Source: Petrimonas sulfuriphila (GTDB lineage: Bacteria > Bacteroidota > Bacteroidia > Bacteroidales > Dysgonomonadaceae). From it: a stretch of DNA of 64,000 nt. Below the pieces are notes generated by a model. That model searched no databases, was not told where the DNA came from, and saw only the letters and a program-made list of their open reading frames with translations. The stretch lies in the NCBI RefSeq assembly GCF_051201015.1, contig NZ_JBPEHI010000004.1; one strand, 5' to 3'. Below are positions 1-9,453 of the stretch, in pieces. Each line of letters begins with the position of its first letter. The stretch's first letter is position 1. The position numbers and the translations under genes are program-made.

Positions 1-1
1 G

Positions 2-202
2 GCCATTAAATCCTATTACGAAAAAACCGGGAACAAAGCCGGGTTTAAGGTTTCCGGCGGTGTGTCTTCTGTAGAAGATGCAGTAAAATATTATACCCTT
101 GTAAAAGAAATTCTGGGTGAAGAATGGTGCTCCCCTACCCTCTTCCGCATTGGAACAAGCCGCCTGGCCGAAAACTTGCTAAATGCAATAAAAGAGGATT
201 AA
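2..202 (+). CDS. deoC: deoxyribose-phosphate aldolase, C-terminal part (cut by window edge)
   Basis: This is the last 66 residues of an ORF that enters from the left edge and stops with TAA at 200-202. The readable part contains KVSGGVSS, then a LFRIGTSRLA segment near the end. Both match the C-terminal phosphate-binding region of DeoC, which splits 2-deoxyribose 5-phosphate into acetaldehyde and glyceraldehyde 3-phosphate in the cytoplasm. The Schiff-base lysine lies outside the window. The next gene begins 32 nt downstream on the same strand. Confidence 0.85.
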   Translation, partial: AIKSYYEKTGNKAGFKVSGGVSSVEDAVKYYTLVKEILGEEWCSPTLFRIGTSRLAENLLNAIKED

Positions 203-234
203 TAATCCTGAGAGAATCAATAACAAATTAAATA

Positions 235-3200
235 ATGAAATTCAAATTTTTATCATTAGTGCTGACGGTTGGGCTTTCAACAATCGTCAACCTACACGCT
301 CAGGAGAGCAGAATGCTCTCCTCTCAGCGAAAAACGCCGTACTGGCAAGATGTAAATGTAGTGCAGGTAAACAAAGAATATCCGCGCACGCAGTTTATGA
401 CCTTTGATAACAAGCTGGAAGCGATGAACTCCCGTTTCGAAGAGAGCAAATACTACATTTCGCTCAATGGGACGTGGAAGTTTTACTTTGTAGAAGGATA
501 CAAACAACTGCCCGAAAATGTGACTGACTCCGTCGTTTCACTTTCTGACTGGAAAGAGATAAAGGTGCCAGGTAATTGGGAATTACAGGGCTTTGGTACA
601 CCTATCTATGTCAATCATCCCTACGAATTTGTAGAGCGTGATCCCAAAACACGTTTTCCAAAATTTGCACCCCCTTATCTCCCCGAGAAAAATCCTGTAG
701 GGGTTTACCGCCGTGAAATTGACATCCCCCAAGACTGGAAAGATAGGGAGATTTTCCTGAGCATCGACGGAGCCAAATCAGGTGTCTACGTATATATCAA
801 TGGAAAAGAAGTTGGTTATAGCGAAGATTCAAAAACCAGTGCCGAATTCAGGATAAACAAATACGTAAAACCGGGGAAAAACTCCCTTGTATTGAAAATA
901 TTCCGCTGGTCAACAGGATCTTACCTTGAATGCCAGGACTTTTGGCGCATCAGCGGTATTGAACGCGATGTGTTTTTGTGGTCTCAACCCAAGACTTCAC
1001 TCCGCGATTTCCGCGTGAAATCCACGCTTGATGACAGTTACAAAAACGGTATCTTCGAACTGGAAACCACCGTTAGCAACTACAGCGCAGGCGTGTCGTA
1101 TGCCGAGGTCTCTTACGAATTGCTGGATGCAGCTGGAAAGACGGCAGCCTCCGGATCACAAGCGGTCAGTGTGCAAGGACAAGGGGAGAACGCCGTAAAA
1201 TTTGAAGCTCAGCTACCCAACGTAGCCACTTGGACATCGGAGCATCCTAACCTCTACAAGCTTCTTATTAGCGTAAGAAAAGAAGGCGAGAAATCGGGTG
1301 AAGTAGTCCCCTACTCCGTCGGATTCCGCCGTTTTGAAATCAAAGCCGTAAAAACCGGTGAGAGAACCGACCGGTTATTCCTGGTGAACGGGCAACCCAT
1401 CAAACTAAAAGGGGTCAACATCCACGAAACCAACCCAAAAACAGGGCACTACGTGCCCGAAGAGCTGATGCGCAAGGATTTCGAACTGATGAAACAAAAC
1501 AACATCAACACCGTCCGTTTGTCGCACTACCCACAAGCACGCCGCTTCTACGAACTGTGCAGTGAATTCGGATTATACGTTTACGACGAAGCCAACATCG
1601 AGTCTCACGGCATGTATTACGGCCAGGAATCGCTGGCCAAACACCCCGAGTGGGAACAGGCGCATATGGACAGAACGGTGAACATGTTTGAGCGTAACAA
1701 AAATCATCCCTCTGTAACCATATGGTCACTTGGAAATGAAGCCGGTAACGGAATCAACTTCTTCCATACCTATAGATACCTGAAAGATCAGGAACGCAAT
1801 TTTATGAACCGTCCTGTAAACTACGAGCGCGGACTTTGGGAATACAATACCGACATGTACGTTCCGCAATATCCAAGCGCAGCGTGGCTCGAAGAAGTCG
1901 GGAAAAAAGGGAGCGATCGCCCTGTTGTGCCTTCAGAATACTCGCACGCAATGGGAAATTCAAGTGGAAATCTCGATCTGCAGTGGCAAGCCATCTATAA
2001 GTATCCTAACCTCCAAGGCGCATACATCTGGGATTGGGTTGACCAGGGTATGGAGGCTGTTGACGAAAATGGCCGGGTTTACTATAAATATGGCGGCGAT
2101 TACGGAACAGATATGCCCAGTGACGGAAATTTTCTCTGCAACGGTATTGTAAATCCTGACCGTACCCCCCACCCCGCTATGGCCGAAGTGAAATATACCC
2201 ATCAAAACTTTGCTGTTGAAGCCGTTGACCTACCGAAAGGGATTGTCAACATCATTAACCGGCAATACTTCTCCAATACAGACAATTACACGTTTAAATA
2301 CAACATTACAGAAAACGGAAAGCAAATTTCCGAAGGTGTCCTCCCGGTAACACTGGCACCGCAACAAGCCGCTCATGCAACCGTTCCTGTTGGCCAAATA
2401 AAAGCAAGGCCGGGGATGGAATATTTCCTGAATTTCGAAGTGGTTCAGAAAACCGCAACCCAACTTATTCCAGCCAATCACATCGTGGCTGTAGAGCAAT
2501 TTAAATTACCGATAACGGTACCCAAACAAGCGTTTACCGACAAGTCCCAAAAACCCGAATTGAAGATTACTTCGTCGGGAAAAAGTATTGTTGTCAAATC
2601 ACCTACAGTAAACTTTGTTTTTGATAAAAAAAGCGGAACGGTGACATCCTACAAGGTAACCGGTCAGGAATATTTCGATAAGGGCTTCGGCATTCAACCC
2701 AACTTCTGGCGCGCACCCAACGACAATGACTTTGGAAATGGAAATCCGCACCGCCTCCAGGTATGGAAACAATCGAGCCGCCACTTCAACGTCACCGACG
2801 TCAAGGGATACGCTCAGGGCAATAATGCCGTGGTTGAAACAACCTATCTGCTGGCCGCCGGTAACCTTTACACAATTAAATATACCGTTCATCCATCGGG
2901 AGTAGTGAAAGTAGACGTAGAGTTCCATTCTACTGACATGCAGGCCGCCCAACTTGAAGCATCGGAAGCAACACTTATGGCAACCGCATCGCCCGAGGCC
3001 ACTGCAGCGCGCAAGGCCTCATCGGAACTGGTTGTTCCACGTATTGGCGTACGCTTTCGCCTGCCCGCATCCATGAATGCGATAGAATACTTCGGCCGTG
3101 GGCCCGGTGAAAATTACATCGACCGCGCCTCAGGCTCAAAAGTAGGTCTCTATAAAACCACCGCTGATGAAATGTATTTCCCATACGTCCGTCCCCAGGA

Positions 3201-3630
3201 GAACGGACATCGTACCGATACACGCTGGGTTGCCCTTAAGGGTGCTGGAAACGGACTGATGGTTGTTGCCGACGAAACCATCGGCTTTAACTCACTGAAA
3301 AATTCAGTGGAAGATTTCGATTCGGAAGAAGCTACTCGACGCCCCTACCAATGGAACAATTTCAGCAGCGAAGAAATTGCCGGACGCGACGATGCCGATG
3401 CTAAAAATAAGCGCCCCAGACACACCCACATCAATGACATCACTCCACGTAATTTTGTGGAAGTCTGCGTGGATATGAAGCAACAGGGCGTAGCCGGATA
3501 CAACAGCTGGGGTGCACGCCCGCTGCCCGAATATTCCATACCGGCGAATCAAAACTACAAGTGGGGATTCACGCTGGTGCCGTTCAGTAACGCGGGCGAT
3601 ATTCAAATCAAATCGGTATTGAAGTATTGA
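235..3630 (+). CDS. secreted beta-galactosidase, GH2 family (LacZ-like)
   Basis: This 1131-residue protein has the layout of Bacteroidota GH2 beta-galactosidases: a signal peptide (about residues 1-22, ending LHAQ), an N-terminal jelly-roll domain, an Ig-like domain, a central TIM barrel, a further Ig-like domain and a C-terminal Bgal small-chain domain with FWRAPNDND and YFGRGPGENY. The acid/base Glu is E502 in SLGNEAGNG and the nucleophile is E568 in PSEYSHAMGN, a spacing close to that of E. coli LacZ. It should release terminal beta-galactose (or a related sugar) from oligosaccharides in the periplasm. It has no SusC/SusD partner nearby. A hairpin terminator follows at 3648. Confidence 0.92.
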   Translation: MKFKFLSLVLTVGLSTIVNLHAQESRMLSSQRKTPYWQDVNVVQVNKEYPRTQFMTFDNKLEAMNSRFEESKYYISLNGTWKFYFVEGYKQLPENVTDSVVSLSDWKEIKVPGNWELQGFGTPIYVNHPYEFVERDPKTRFPKFAPPYLPEKNPVGVYRREIDIPQDWKDREIFLSIDGAKSGVYVYINGKEVGYSEDSKTSAEFRINKYVKPGKNSLVLKIFRWSTGSYLECQDFWRISGIERDVFLWSQPKTSLRDFRVKSTLDDSYKNGIFELETTVSNYSAGVSYAEVSYELLDAAGKTAASGSQAVSVQGQGENAVKFEAQLPNVATWTSEHPNLYKLLISVRKEGEKSGEVVPYSVGFRRFEIKAVKTGERTDRLFLVNGQPIKLKGVNIHETNPKTGHYVPEELMRKDFELMKQNNINTVRLSHYPQARRFYELCSEFGLYVYDEANIESHGMYYGQESLAKHPEWEQAHMDRTVNMFERNKNHPSVTIWSLGNEAGNGINFFHTYRYLKDQERNFMNRPVNYERGLWEYNTDMYVPQYPSAAWLEEVGKKGSDRPVVPSEYSHAMGNSSGNLDLQWQAIYKYPNLQGAYIWDWVDQGMEAVDENGRVYYKYGGDYGTDMPSDGNFLCNGIVNPDRTPHPAMAEVKYTHQNFAVEAVDLPKGIVNIINRQYFSNTDNYTFKYNITENGKQISEGVLPVTLAPQQAAHATVPVGQIKARPGMEYFLNFEVVQKTATQLIPANHIVAVEQFKLPITVPKQAFTDKSQKPELKITSSGKSIVVKSPTVNFVFDKKSGTVTSYKVTGQEYFDKGFGIQPNFWRAPNDNDFGNGNPHRLQVWKQSSRHFNVTDVKGYAQGNNAVVETTYLLAAGNLYTIKYTVHPSGVVKVDVEFHSTDMQAAQLEASEATLMATASPEATAARKASSELVVPRIGVRFRLPASMNAIEYFGRGPGENYIDRASGSKVGLYKTTADEMYFPYVRPQENGHRTDTRWVALKGAGNGLMVVADETIGFNSLKNSVEDFDSEEATRRPYQWNNFSSEEIAGRDDADAKNKRPRHTHINDITPRNFVEVCVDMKQQGVAGYNSWGARPLPEYSIPANQNYKWGFTLVPFSNAGDIQIKSVLKY

Positions 3631-3647
3631 TCCGTCAGATATATTCG

Positions 3648-3687
3648 AAAACGGGAATGTTGAATAACAACAGTTCCCGTTTTTTTT
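3648..3687 (+). terminator. intrinsic terminator after the GH2 gene
   Basis: A 10-bp arm AAAACGGGAA (3648-3657) pairs with TTCCCGTTTT (3674-3683). An inner TGTTG/CAACA extension lies between them, and the hairpin runs into a T tract. It begins 18 nt after the GH2 stop codon. Confidence 0.85.
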
Positions 3688-3865
3688 GGAGGAAAACGTC
3701 ACATTTTCTTCACTTAATTCCGAAACATTACCTCAAGTTTATTGTTGAATCTGTATAAGTAATTCTGCATTAACATGCATTTATCATTGACGTATACAGC
3801 TTAACACGTGACATTTAGCTGATATAACCACACATATGAAAATTCAATGCAAAAAAATATCAACA

Positions 3866-5437
3866 ATGAGAAAGAACATTTTACTTCTTTTTGCCTTGCT
3901 GGCAAGTTTTACCGTTTATGCCCAGCAAATGGCTTCAGGCTATGTGTTTGAAGACAACAATAAAAACGGCAGGAAAGACCGTCGCGAAGTTGGAATCCCG
4001 GGTGTTGCCGTCTCCAACGGAATCGAAGTAACCGTTACAAACGACAAAGGGCATTACTCCCTTCCGGCGGGAACCGACAATACGATTTTCGTGATAAAGC
4101 CTAGCGGATACGGAATTCCTGTGGATGAGCATTTTATACCCCGGTATTATTACCACCATAAGCCGGAAGGTTCACCCGGTTCATTCCGGTACAAAGGTGT
4201 TCCGCCAACTGGAGAACTTCCCGGCTCAATAAATTTTGCACTGTACAAATACGATGAACCCAACGATTTTACAACCGTCGTTTTTGGGGATCCCCAGCCC
4301 TACTCCATTCAGGACCTGGATTATTTCTCTCAGAAGATCGTGGCCGATGTGCAAAAGACCGGGAAAACGTTGTTTGGCATAAGTCTGGGCGATATCGTCG
4401 GCGACAACCTCGATCTGCAACCGGTTTACAAGGAAAGGATGAAACGGCTTCAGCTGCCTTGGTACAACGTGATGGGCAATCACGATATGAATTACGACGC
4501 CACGTCCGATATCCTTTCGGATGAAACCTTTCAGCAAAATTTCGGACTGGCAAACCTTGCCTTCAATTACGGCGATGCCCATTTTGTTATTCTTGACAAT
4601 ATCCTTTATCCCGATCCCCGCGGCGGAAAAGGGTACTGGGCCGGTTACCGGGAGGATCAGCTCCGTTTTTTGGAAAATAACCTGAAGCGGGTACCCAAGA
4701 ACAAACTGATAGTGTTGTCGCAGCACATTCAAATGAAAGACAACACGGGCAGGTCGTACCGGTTAGAGGACAGGCAACGTATTTTTGACCTGCTTAAAGA
4801 TTTTGAGAACGTACTGATTATGTCGGCTCACACACATCTTCAGGATCAGATTGAATATACCGAAATCGACGGATGGCAGGGAAAAAAACCGTTGCATGAA
4901 TATAACGTGGGCACCACTTCGGGCGACTGGTATTCGGGTAAACTGGACGAAAGGGGATTGCCCGACGCCAGCATGCGCGACGGTACTCCACAGGGATACG
5001 CTTTCCTTCATATAAAAGGCAACCAATACACCGTAGATTACAAAGTAGCCGGAAGGAATCCTGATTATCAGATGAATATATATGCTCCCAAAGTAGTTCC
5101 CCACAACGGAAGAACGACCTCCCAGGTGGTAGTAAACTTTTTTATGGGAAGCGAAAACGACGCGGTTGAATATAAAATCGATGACGGCCAGTGGCGTCCA
5201 ATGAGGTACCTCGAAGCTGTTGACCCGAATTACACGATAAAGATTATTGAGTGGGATTTTACGGAAAAACTCCTCCCCGGCCGGCGTCCCTCGAATGCGG
5301 TAAACAGCACACATTTATGGGCCGGGGGGATTCAACTGGACCTGGAACCCGGAGAACATACCATTTATGTACGTGCAACCGACCGGTTCGGGAAAGAGCA
5401 TTATGGGCAAAAAACGTACAAGATATTGGCACCCTGA
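3866..5437 (+). CDS. secreted calcineurin-like metallophosphoesterase with N- and C-terminal accessory domains
   Basis: Start chosen at 3866 because the protein then opens with a normal signal peptide (MRKNILLLFALLASFTVYAQ). An in-frame ATG at 3836 would add ten polar residues. After the signal peptide comes a SdrD/carboxypeptidase-like beta domain (about residues 25-110, starting SGYVFEDNNKNG), then the calcineurin fold with metal ligands in VVFGDPQP, SLGDIVGDN, MGNHDMN, SQH and SAHTH, and a C-terminal beta domain. This is the known MetallophosN / Metallophos / MetallophosC architecture. It should hydrolyse a phosphate ester outside the cytoplasm; the substrate cannot be read. It stands alone, with no 11-nt repeat array of the 47-53 kb type upstream. 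Confidence 0.88.
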   Translation: MRKNILLLFALLASFTVYAQQMASGYVFEDNNKNGRKDRREVGIPGVAVSNGIEVTVTNDKGHYSLPAGTDNTIFVIKPSGYGIPVDEHFIPRYYYHHKPEGSPGSFRYKGVPPTGELPGSINFALYKYDEPNDFTTVVFGDPQPYSIQDLDYFSQKIVADVQKTGKTLFGISLGDIVGDNLDLQPVYKERMKRLQLPWYNVMGNHDMNYDATSDILSDETFQQNFGLANLAFNYGDAHFVILDNILYPDPRGGKGYWAGYREDQLRFLENNLKRVPKNKLIVLSQHIQMKDNTGRSYRLEDRQRIFDLLKDFENVLIMSAHTHLQDQIEYTEIDGWQGKKPLHEYNVGTTSGDWYSGKLDERGLPDASMRDGTPQGYAFLHIKGNQYTVDYKVAGRNPDYQMNIYAPKVVPHNGRTTSQVVVNFFMGSENDAVEYKIDDGQWRPMRYLEAVDPNYTIKIIEWDFTEKLLPGRRPSNAVNSTHLWAGGIQLDLEPGEHTIYVRATDRFGKEHYGQKTYKILAP

Positions 5438-5645
5438 TATGGGTGAAAGTTCGGCAACACAATGCCATTTTGTCAGCATATAGTTCGACATTTAGCAAAT
5501 ATCATCTTTTTTCAAGCCATTTTGTCGTAAATCATCTCAAAAAGACGCAAATATTCCATCGGCACATAATTTGGAGTTTTTTTGATGTATCGTTGGCGAT
5601 GCACATAAAAAAGTGAATAAACAACTAAAAAGAAAGGATAGAATT

Positions 5646-6074
5646 ATGACAATTATTAGACGAACAAACACATGGCTGCCCAGTGTTTTCAACGATTTTT
5701 TTGGAAACGAATGGGTTACAAACAACAACAAGTCGGTGCCGGCAATCAATATTCAGCAAAATGAAGACGGCTTTACCGTTGAGGTGGCTGCTCCCGGCAT
5801 GACCAAAGAAGATTGCAACGTAAGTGTAGATGAAGATAACAACCTGGTTATCTGCTTTGAAAAGAAAAATGAATCGGAAGAAAAGGACAAAAAAGGGACT
5901 TACCTGAGGCGCGAGTTTTCTTACACGCAATTCACCCGAAAAATGATTTTGCCCGATAATGTAGTGAACGAGAAAATCGCTGCTAAAGTGGAAAACGGCG
6001 TATTAACAGTAGATATACCGACAATTAAAGAAGAAGAGAAGGTATCAAAGGTAAAACAGATTGATATTCAATAA
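5646..6074 (+). CDS. Hsp20/alpha-crystallin family small heat-shock protein
   Basis: Start chosen at 5646, giving 142 residues that begin MTIIRRTNTWLPSVFNDFFG, the usual start of Bacteroidota Hsp20. A purine-rich AAAGGA stretch lies about 8 nt upstream, whereas the in-frame ATG at 5613 has no such context. The alpha-crystallin domain covers about residues 30-130 with VEVAAPGM and the closing ENGVLTVDIP segment. It is an ATP-independent holdase that binds unfolding cytoplasmic proteins. It is a single gene with a strong terminator 27 nt downstream. The 208 nt before it show no further gene. Confidence 0.93.
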   Translation: MTIIRRTNTWLPSVFNDFFGNEWVTNNNKSVPAINIQQNEDGFTVEVAAPGMTKEDCNVSVDEDNNLVICFEKKNESEEKDKKGTYLRREFSYTQFTRKMILPDNVVNEKIAAKVENGVLTVDIPTIKEEEKVSKVKQIDIQ

Positions 6075-6100
6075 GGCAATTTACCTTAAGTAGGTTAAGA

Positions 6101-6133
6101 AATATCACTCCAGGCAGGAGTGATATTTTTTTT
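6101..6133 (+). terminator. intrinsic terminator after hsp20
   Basis: A perfect 11-bp stem AATATCACTCC (6101-6111) / GGAGTGATATT (6117-6127) with a 5-nt loop is followed by an 8-T run. Confidence 0.93.
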
Positions 6134-6263
6134 GGGATATCCGGCCTAATTGTTAAAATCGAATTGTTTTTACATTTTGATGCAACGTTTTTCCATTTTT
6201 TTCATCTATACCCTATACATAACGACAAGCGGCTCGATTATCTGGATTTTATAAATTAATAGT

Positions 6264-7079
6264 ATGAACAAACGCATTACCTTATTTTGTCTGTTTATCT
6301 GCCTGTTGCAATATACTGGAGCACAACCCGTCAATGAAGCACTTTATCCGAGAGTTGAGAGAGGATACATAGAATTGAAAGATGGCCGCATTCTCAAAGG
6401 AAAATACACCTATTCTCCTGATTTTGGAAAGATAAGGATCGTCACCTTTCACGAATCTGTTGTCCTGGATGCATCGGAAGTGGTGAGGATCACCAAGAAA
6501 AAACCGGGAACAGGGGAAACGAATGACTCCGGGGAAGAATTTTCACAAACTAAAAGCTACTTTATTTTTAGTGAATCAGGGATTTTACCCGGAAATCCGG
6601 ACAACATGAACAAAATGCCGTTTATTTTCCATACGACAGTAAATTACAGGCTGCTTGAAAAACTATCTGCCGGATTGGGAGCCGGTGTGGAGTTTTACAA
6701 AGAGACATACCTGCCGGTAACGATAAACGGGATTTACAGGTTCAACAACAACCGTGCTGCCCCGTTTGCAATGCTTCAGGCCGGATATCAGGTGCCAATA
6801 GAAGGTTCCCGGACAAAAGTTGTAAACGTAATGCCGGCACATACAGACTACATTTGGCCGGGCCCGCAGGTAAGTTACGATATGGAATTAAAGGCCAGAG
6901 GCGGAATTTTGCTTAATCCGTCGCTCGGAATTATGTGGCAAACCCGGTCGGATGTAAATTTCACTTTTTCTGTCGGTTATCGTTTTCACAGGCTGGCTTA
7001 CCGCAACAAAGAAAAGGAGTATAACTTAAATGTAGATTACAACCGGCTCTCTTTAAAACTTGGTCTTATCTTTAACTAA
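6264..7079 (+). CDS. secreted protein with predicted outer-membrane beta-barrel, function unknown
   Basis: 271 residues with a signal peptide ending near QYTGAQ (residue 21). Residues 25-85 form a small beta domain (RGYIELKDGRILKGKYTY) reminiscent of domains that present a segment in the periplasm. From about residue 120 the sequence alternates polar and aromatic residues in short strands (FHTTVNYRL, SAGLGAGVEFYK, TINGIYRFNN) and ends with a phenylalanine-containing strand, which suggests an 8- to 10-strand barrel. I do not recognise a named family. The next gene starts 6 nt after its stop, so the two are probably co-transcribed and may act together at the outer membrane. Confidence 0.65.
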   Translation: MNKRITLFCLFICLLQYTGAQPVNEALYPRVERGYIELKDGRILKGKYTYSPDFGKIRIVTFHESVVLDASEVVRITKKKPGTGETNDSGEEFSQTKSYFIFSESGILPGNPDNMNKMPFIFHTTVNYRLLEKLSAGLGAGVEFYKETYLPVTINGIYRFNNNRAAPFAMLQAGYQVPIEGSRTKVVNVMPAHTDYIWPGPQVSYDMELKARGGILLNPSLGIMWQTRSDVNFTFSVGYRFHRLAYRNKEKEYNLNVDYNRLSLKLGLIFN

Positions 7080-7085
7080 CTTGTT

Positions 7086-8387
7086 ATGAAATATATAAAA
7101 ATATTTTTTTGTTTTATTTCGGTGTTGGCTCTCAGCTCCTGCATGGATACATACACCGAAGATTACATGGCCAACGTGCCGGTTTATATGAGTTATGCCG
7201 ATTTAAGAAGCTCCGTCAAGGCTTTGCCCGCCAGGGAACTGGAAAAACCCGGAAAAATTTATTTCAAAGACAATTACTTGTTAATTGTCGAGAAATTTAA
7301 AGGAATACACGTGATCGATGTTTCCAATCCGGCAAATCCGAAGAATACATCTTTTGTTGAGGTTCCCGGCTGTGTAGACATTGCCGTAAAAGGACATATT
7401 TTATATGCCGACAGCTATGTAGATCTGGTAGCCATCGATGTTTCGGATATAAGCAAAATCAAGGAAGTAAACCGGTTGAAGGAAGTTTATCCTTACGCGG
7501 TTCCGCCCACCGACAATCAACTGCGGATAGGCAATGTGGAAAAGGATAAAGGCGTTGTTATTGCCTGGGAACAAAAGAAAGAGCACAATAAACTGGAAGA
7601 GCACATAACATACCCTATTTATTACGGATGGGATAGCTATGGAAAAAACTCAAATCTAAGCATGGATGCGGCCTTTGGTGGCACTGTCGGAGGAATATCA
7701 AGCGCATCGTTTGGCAAAGGCGGGTCAATGGCCCGGTTCGGCTTATACGATAACTTTCTTTATACGGTAGATCAGTACCAGCTATTCGTCTTCAATGTTT
7801 CGGAAGCGTCCAATCCGGTAAAAGTAGTTACCCAACCTATCGGATGGAACGTGGAAACTATGTTCCTGTATGACCATCACATGTTTTTGGGAACAACCAA
7901 CGGGATGCTTATTCTGGAGCTGGTGAATCCATCGGCTCCACGGCAAATAAGCTCGCTCTGGCATGTAACAACCTGCGATCCCGTAGTGGTGCAGGACGGA
8001 TATGCATACATTACCCTCCGCTCCGGTGTTACCTGCAACAGAAATGCAAACCTAAGCGTAAACGTTCTCGATGTGGTAAAACTATCCGACGATTACAAAA
8101 TGAATAACCTGATAGCTACGTATAATATGAAAGCGCCTTACGGGTTGGGGATCGATAATAATACGCTTTTTCTGTGCGATGATGGATTAAAGGTATTTAA
8201 TGTAGCAGATAAGTTGAATATCAACAACAACCTGATAGCTCACTTTAAAGAGATAGAAACGTACGACGTAATTCCGCTGAACAAATTCCTGTTTACGATC
8301 GGCGACGACGGATTTTATCTTTATGATTACTCCAATTTACAAGATATCAAACTATTGGGAAGTATCCCGGTGAAGGAACAACGTTAA
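7086..8387 (+). CDS. LVIVD-repeat lipoprotein (beta-propeller-like)
   Basis: 433 residues with a lipoprotein signal and lipobox Cys at residue 19 (LSSC-MD). Several LVIVD-type repeats are visible, such as LLIVEKFKGIHVIDVSNPANP, followed by VDIAVKGHILYADSYVDLVAIDVSD and YAYITLRSG. These repeats build propeller-like surface domains in Bacteroidota lipoproteins; the binding partner is unknown. The gene follows the barrel protein by 6 nt. Its last four bases overlap the end of the convergent prenyltransferase gene. Confidence 0.8.
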   Translation: MKYIKIFFCFISVLALSSCMDTYTEDYMANVPVYMSYADLRSSVKALPARELEKPGKIYFKDNYLLIVEKFKGIHVIDVSNPANPKNTSFVEVPGCVDIAVKGHILYADSYVDLVAIDVSDISKIKEVNRLKEVYPYAVPPTDNQLRIGNVEKDKGVVIAWEQKKEHNKLEEHITYPIYYGWDSYGKNSNLSMDAAFGGTVGGISSASFGKGGSMARFGLYDNFLYTVDQYQLFVFNVSEASNPVKVVTQPIGWNVETMFLYDHHMFLGTTNGMLILELVNPSAPRQISSLWHVTTCDPVVVQDGYAYITLRSGVTCNRNANLSVNVLDVVKLSDDYKMNNLIATYNMKAPYGLGIDNNTLFLCDDGLKVFNVADKLNINNNLIAHFKEIETYDVIPLNKFLFTIGDDGFYLYDYSNLQDIKLLGSIPVKEQR

Positions 8388-9358
8388 ACCATCCGGTTCT
8401 TCAAATACATCACCAACAGGTTTAAGGTTATTTTAAACTCGTTGTCGATCGAAACATTTTCGATAATCTGTTCAGCCTCTTCCAGTAAATTGTCTATGGT
8501 TTTCTGGGCATATTCAATACCTCCGTTACTTTTGGCAAATTCAAGCAAGAGTTCGATGTTTACGGGCGAAAAATCACAGGAACGGATAATCTTCATCATT
8601 TCATCCGATAGTGCTTGGGGCGCATGGTTGAGTGCATAGATTAATGGAAGCGTGATCTTGCCTTCCCGAATATCGTTTCCGGTAGGCTTACCTACATCGG
8701 CTTTGTAATAATCGAAAATATCGTCACGGATCTGGAAAGCAATACCCAATATACGGCCCGCTTTTCCGAATTCATCTATCGTTACCCGGTCTGCACCTGC
8801 AGTAATGGCACCGATCTTTGCACAAGCGTACAGTAGGGAAGCTGTTTTTTTGTCAATTACTTTAAAATACTCTTCTTCATCAATAATTATCTCATTGACC
8901 AACGAGTATTGGTTAAGCTCTCCTTCCGCCAGGTTTTGCCCAAGTTCGGAAATGATCCCGATTATTTCCAGGTTATTGGTTTTAACACTCTCACGCAGGG
9001 CCGATGACAACACATAATCTCCTGCCAGAACGGAACGTTTATTATCGAAAACTGCATTTGACGATGGTTGTCCGCGACGTGTCGATGCCTCATCCACCAC
9101 ATCGTCATGCATAAGCGTCGCCATATGGAGCAACTCCACCGTAACAGCACCGTGGTACGTGGCAGGCGTTATCTCCCCGCAACATTTTGCCACCAGAAAA
9201 ACCAACATCGGCCTTATCCGTTTACCGTCAACCTTAAAAGCATGCCGGAGAATCTCCGATATCCGGGAATTATTGTTTTCCAGAGATTTCCAGAGATAAA
9301 TGTCGAATTGATTCAACTCGTCACGCAACGACTCCTTTATAACCTGACTTTCGTCCAT
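8384..9358 (-). CDS. all-trans polyprenyl diphosphate synthase
   Basis: 324 residues. The first Asp-rich motif DDVVD (in LMHDDVVDEASTRRG) and the second DDIFD (in QIRDDIFDYYK) are both intact, as is the GKRIRP isopentenyl diphosphate-binding segment. The enzyme condenses isopentenyl diphosphate with allylic diphosphates in the cytoplasm to give a long prenyl chain. In this group that chain is probably the menaquinone side chain (IspB-like), although chain length cannot be read with certainty. A TAAATTTG -7 box on the minus strand (9378-9385) lies just upstream. polA is divergent. Confidence 0.92.
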   Translation of the reverse strand: MDESQVIKESLRDELNQFDIYLWKSLENNNSRISEILRHAFKVDGKRIRPMLVFLVAKCCGEITPATYHGAVTVELLHMATLMHDDVVDEASTRRGQPSSNAVFDNKRSVLAGDYVLSSALRESVKTNNLEIIGIISELGQNLAEGELNQYSLVNEIIIDEEEYFKVIDKKTASLLYACAKIGAITAGADRVTIDEFGKAGRILGIAFQIRDDIFDYYKADVGKPTGNDIREGKITLPLIYALNHAPQALSDEMMKIIRSCDFSPVNIELLLEFAKSNGGIEYAQKTIDNLLEEAEQIIENVSIDNEFKITLNLLVMYLKNRMV

Positions 9359-9377
9359 TCCTGTTTTTATTGAAACG

Positions 9378-9385
9378 CAAATTTA
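9378..9385 (-). promoter_or_regulatory. -7 box of the polyprenyl synthase promoter
   Basis: On the minus strand the sequence reads TAAATTTG, a full match to the Bacteroidota -7 consensus TAnnTTTG. It lies 20 nt upstream of the start codon at 9358. No clear -33 TTTG is seen. Confidence 0.55.
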
Positions 9386-9418
9386 AAAATAATTCACCTT
9401 AAAGCAATCAAATATTCG

Positions 9419-9426
9419 TAACTTTA
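9419..9426 (+). promoter_or_regulatory. candidate -7 box of the polA promoter
   Basis: The plus strand reads TAACTTTA, one base from TAnnTTTG, 27 nt before the polA ATG. It faces away from the prenyl synthase promoter in the same 95-nt gap. Confidence 0.4.
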
Positions 9427-9453
9427 CGTCTTTAAAAGAAATATTTAGTTTAT

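Noticed and set aside
3866..5437. The secreted phosphoesterase as a member of the Pho-box-like regulon
   Set aside because: I checked its upstream region and found no 11-nt-spaced TAAC repeats.
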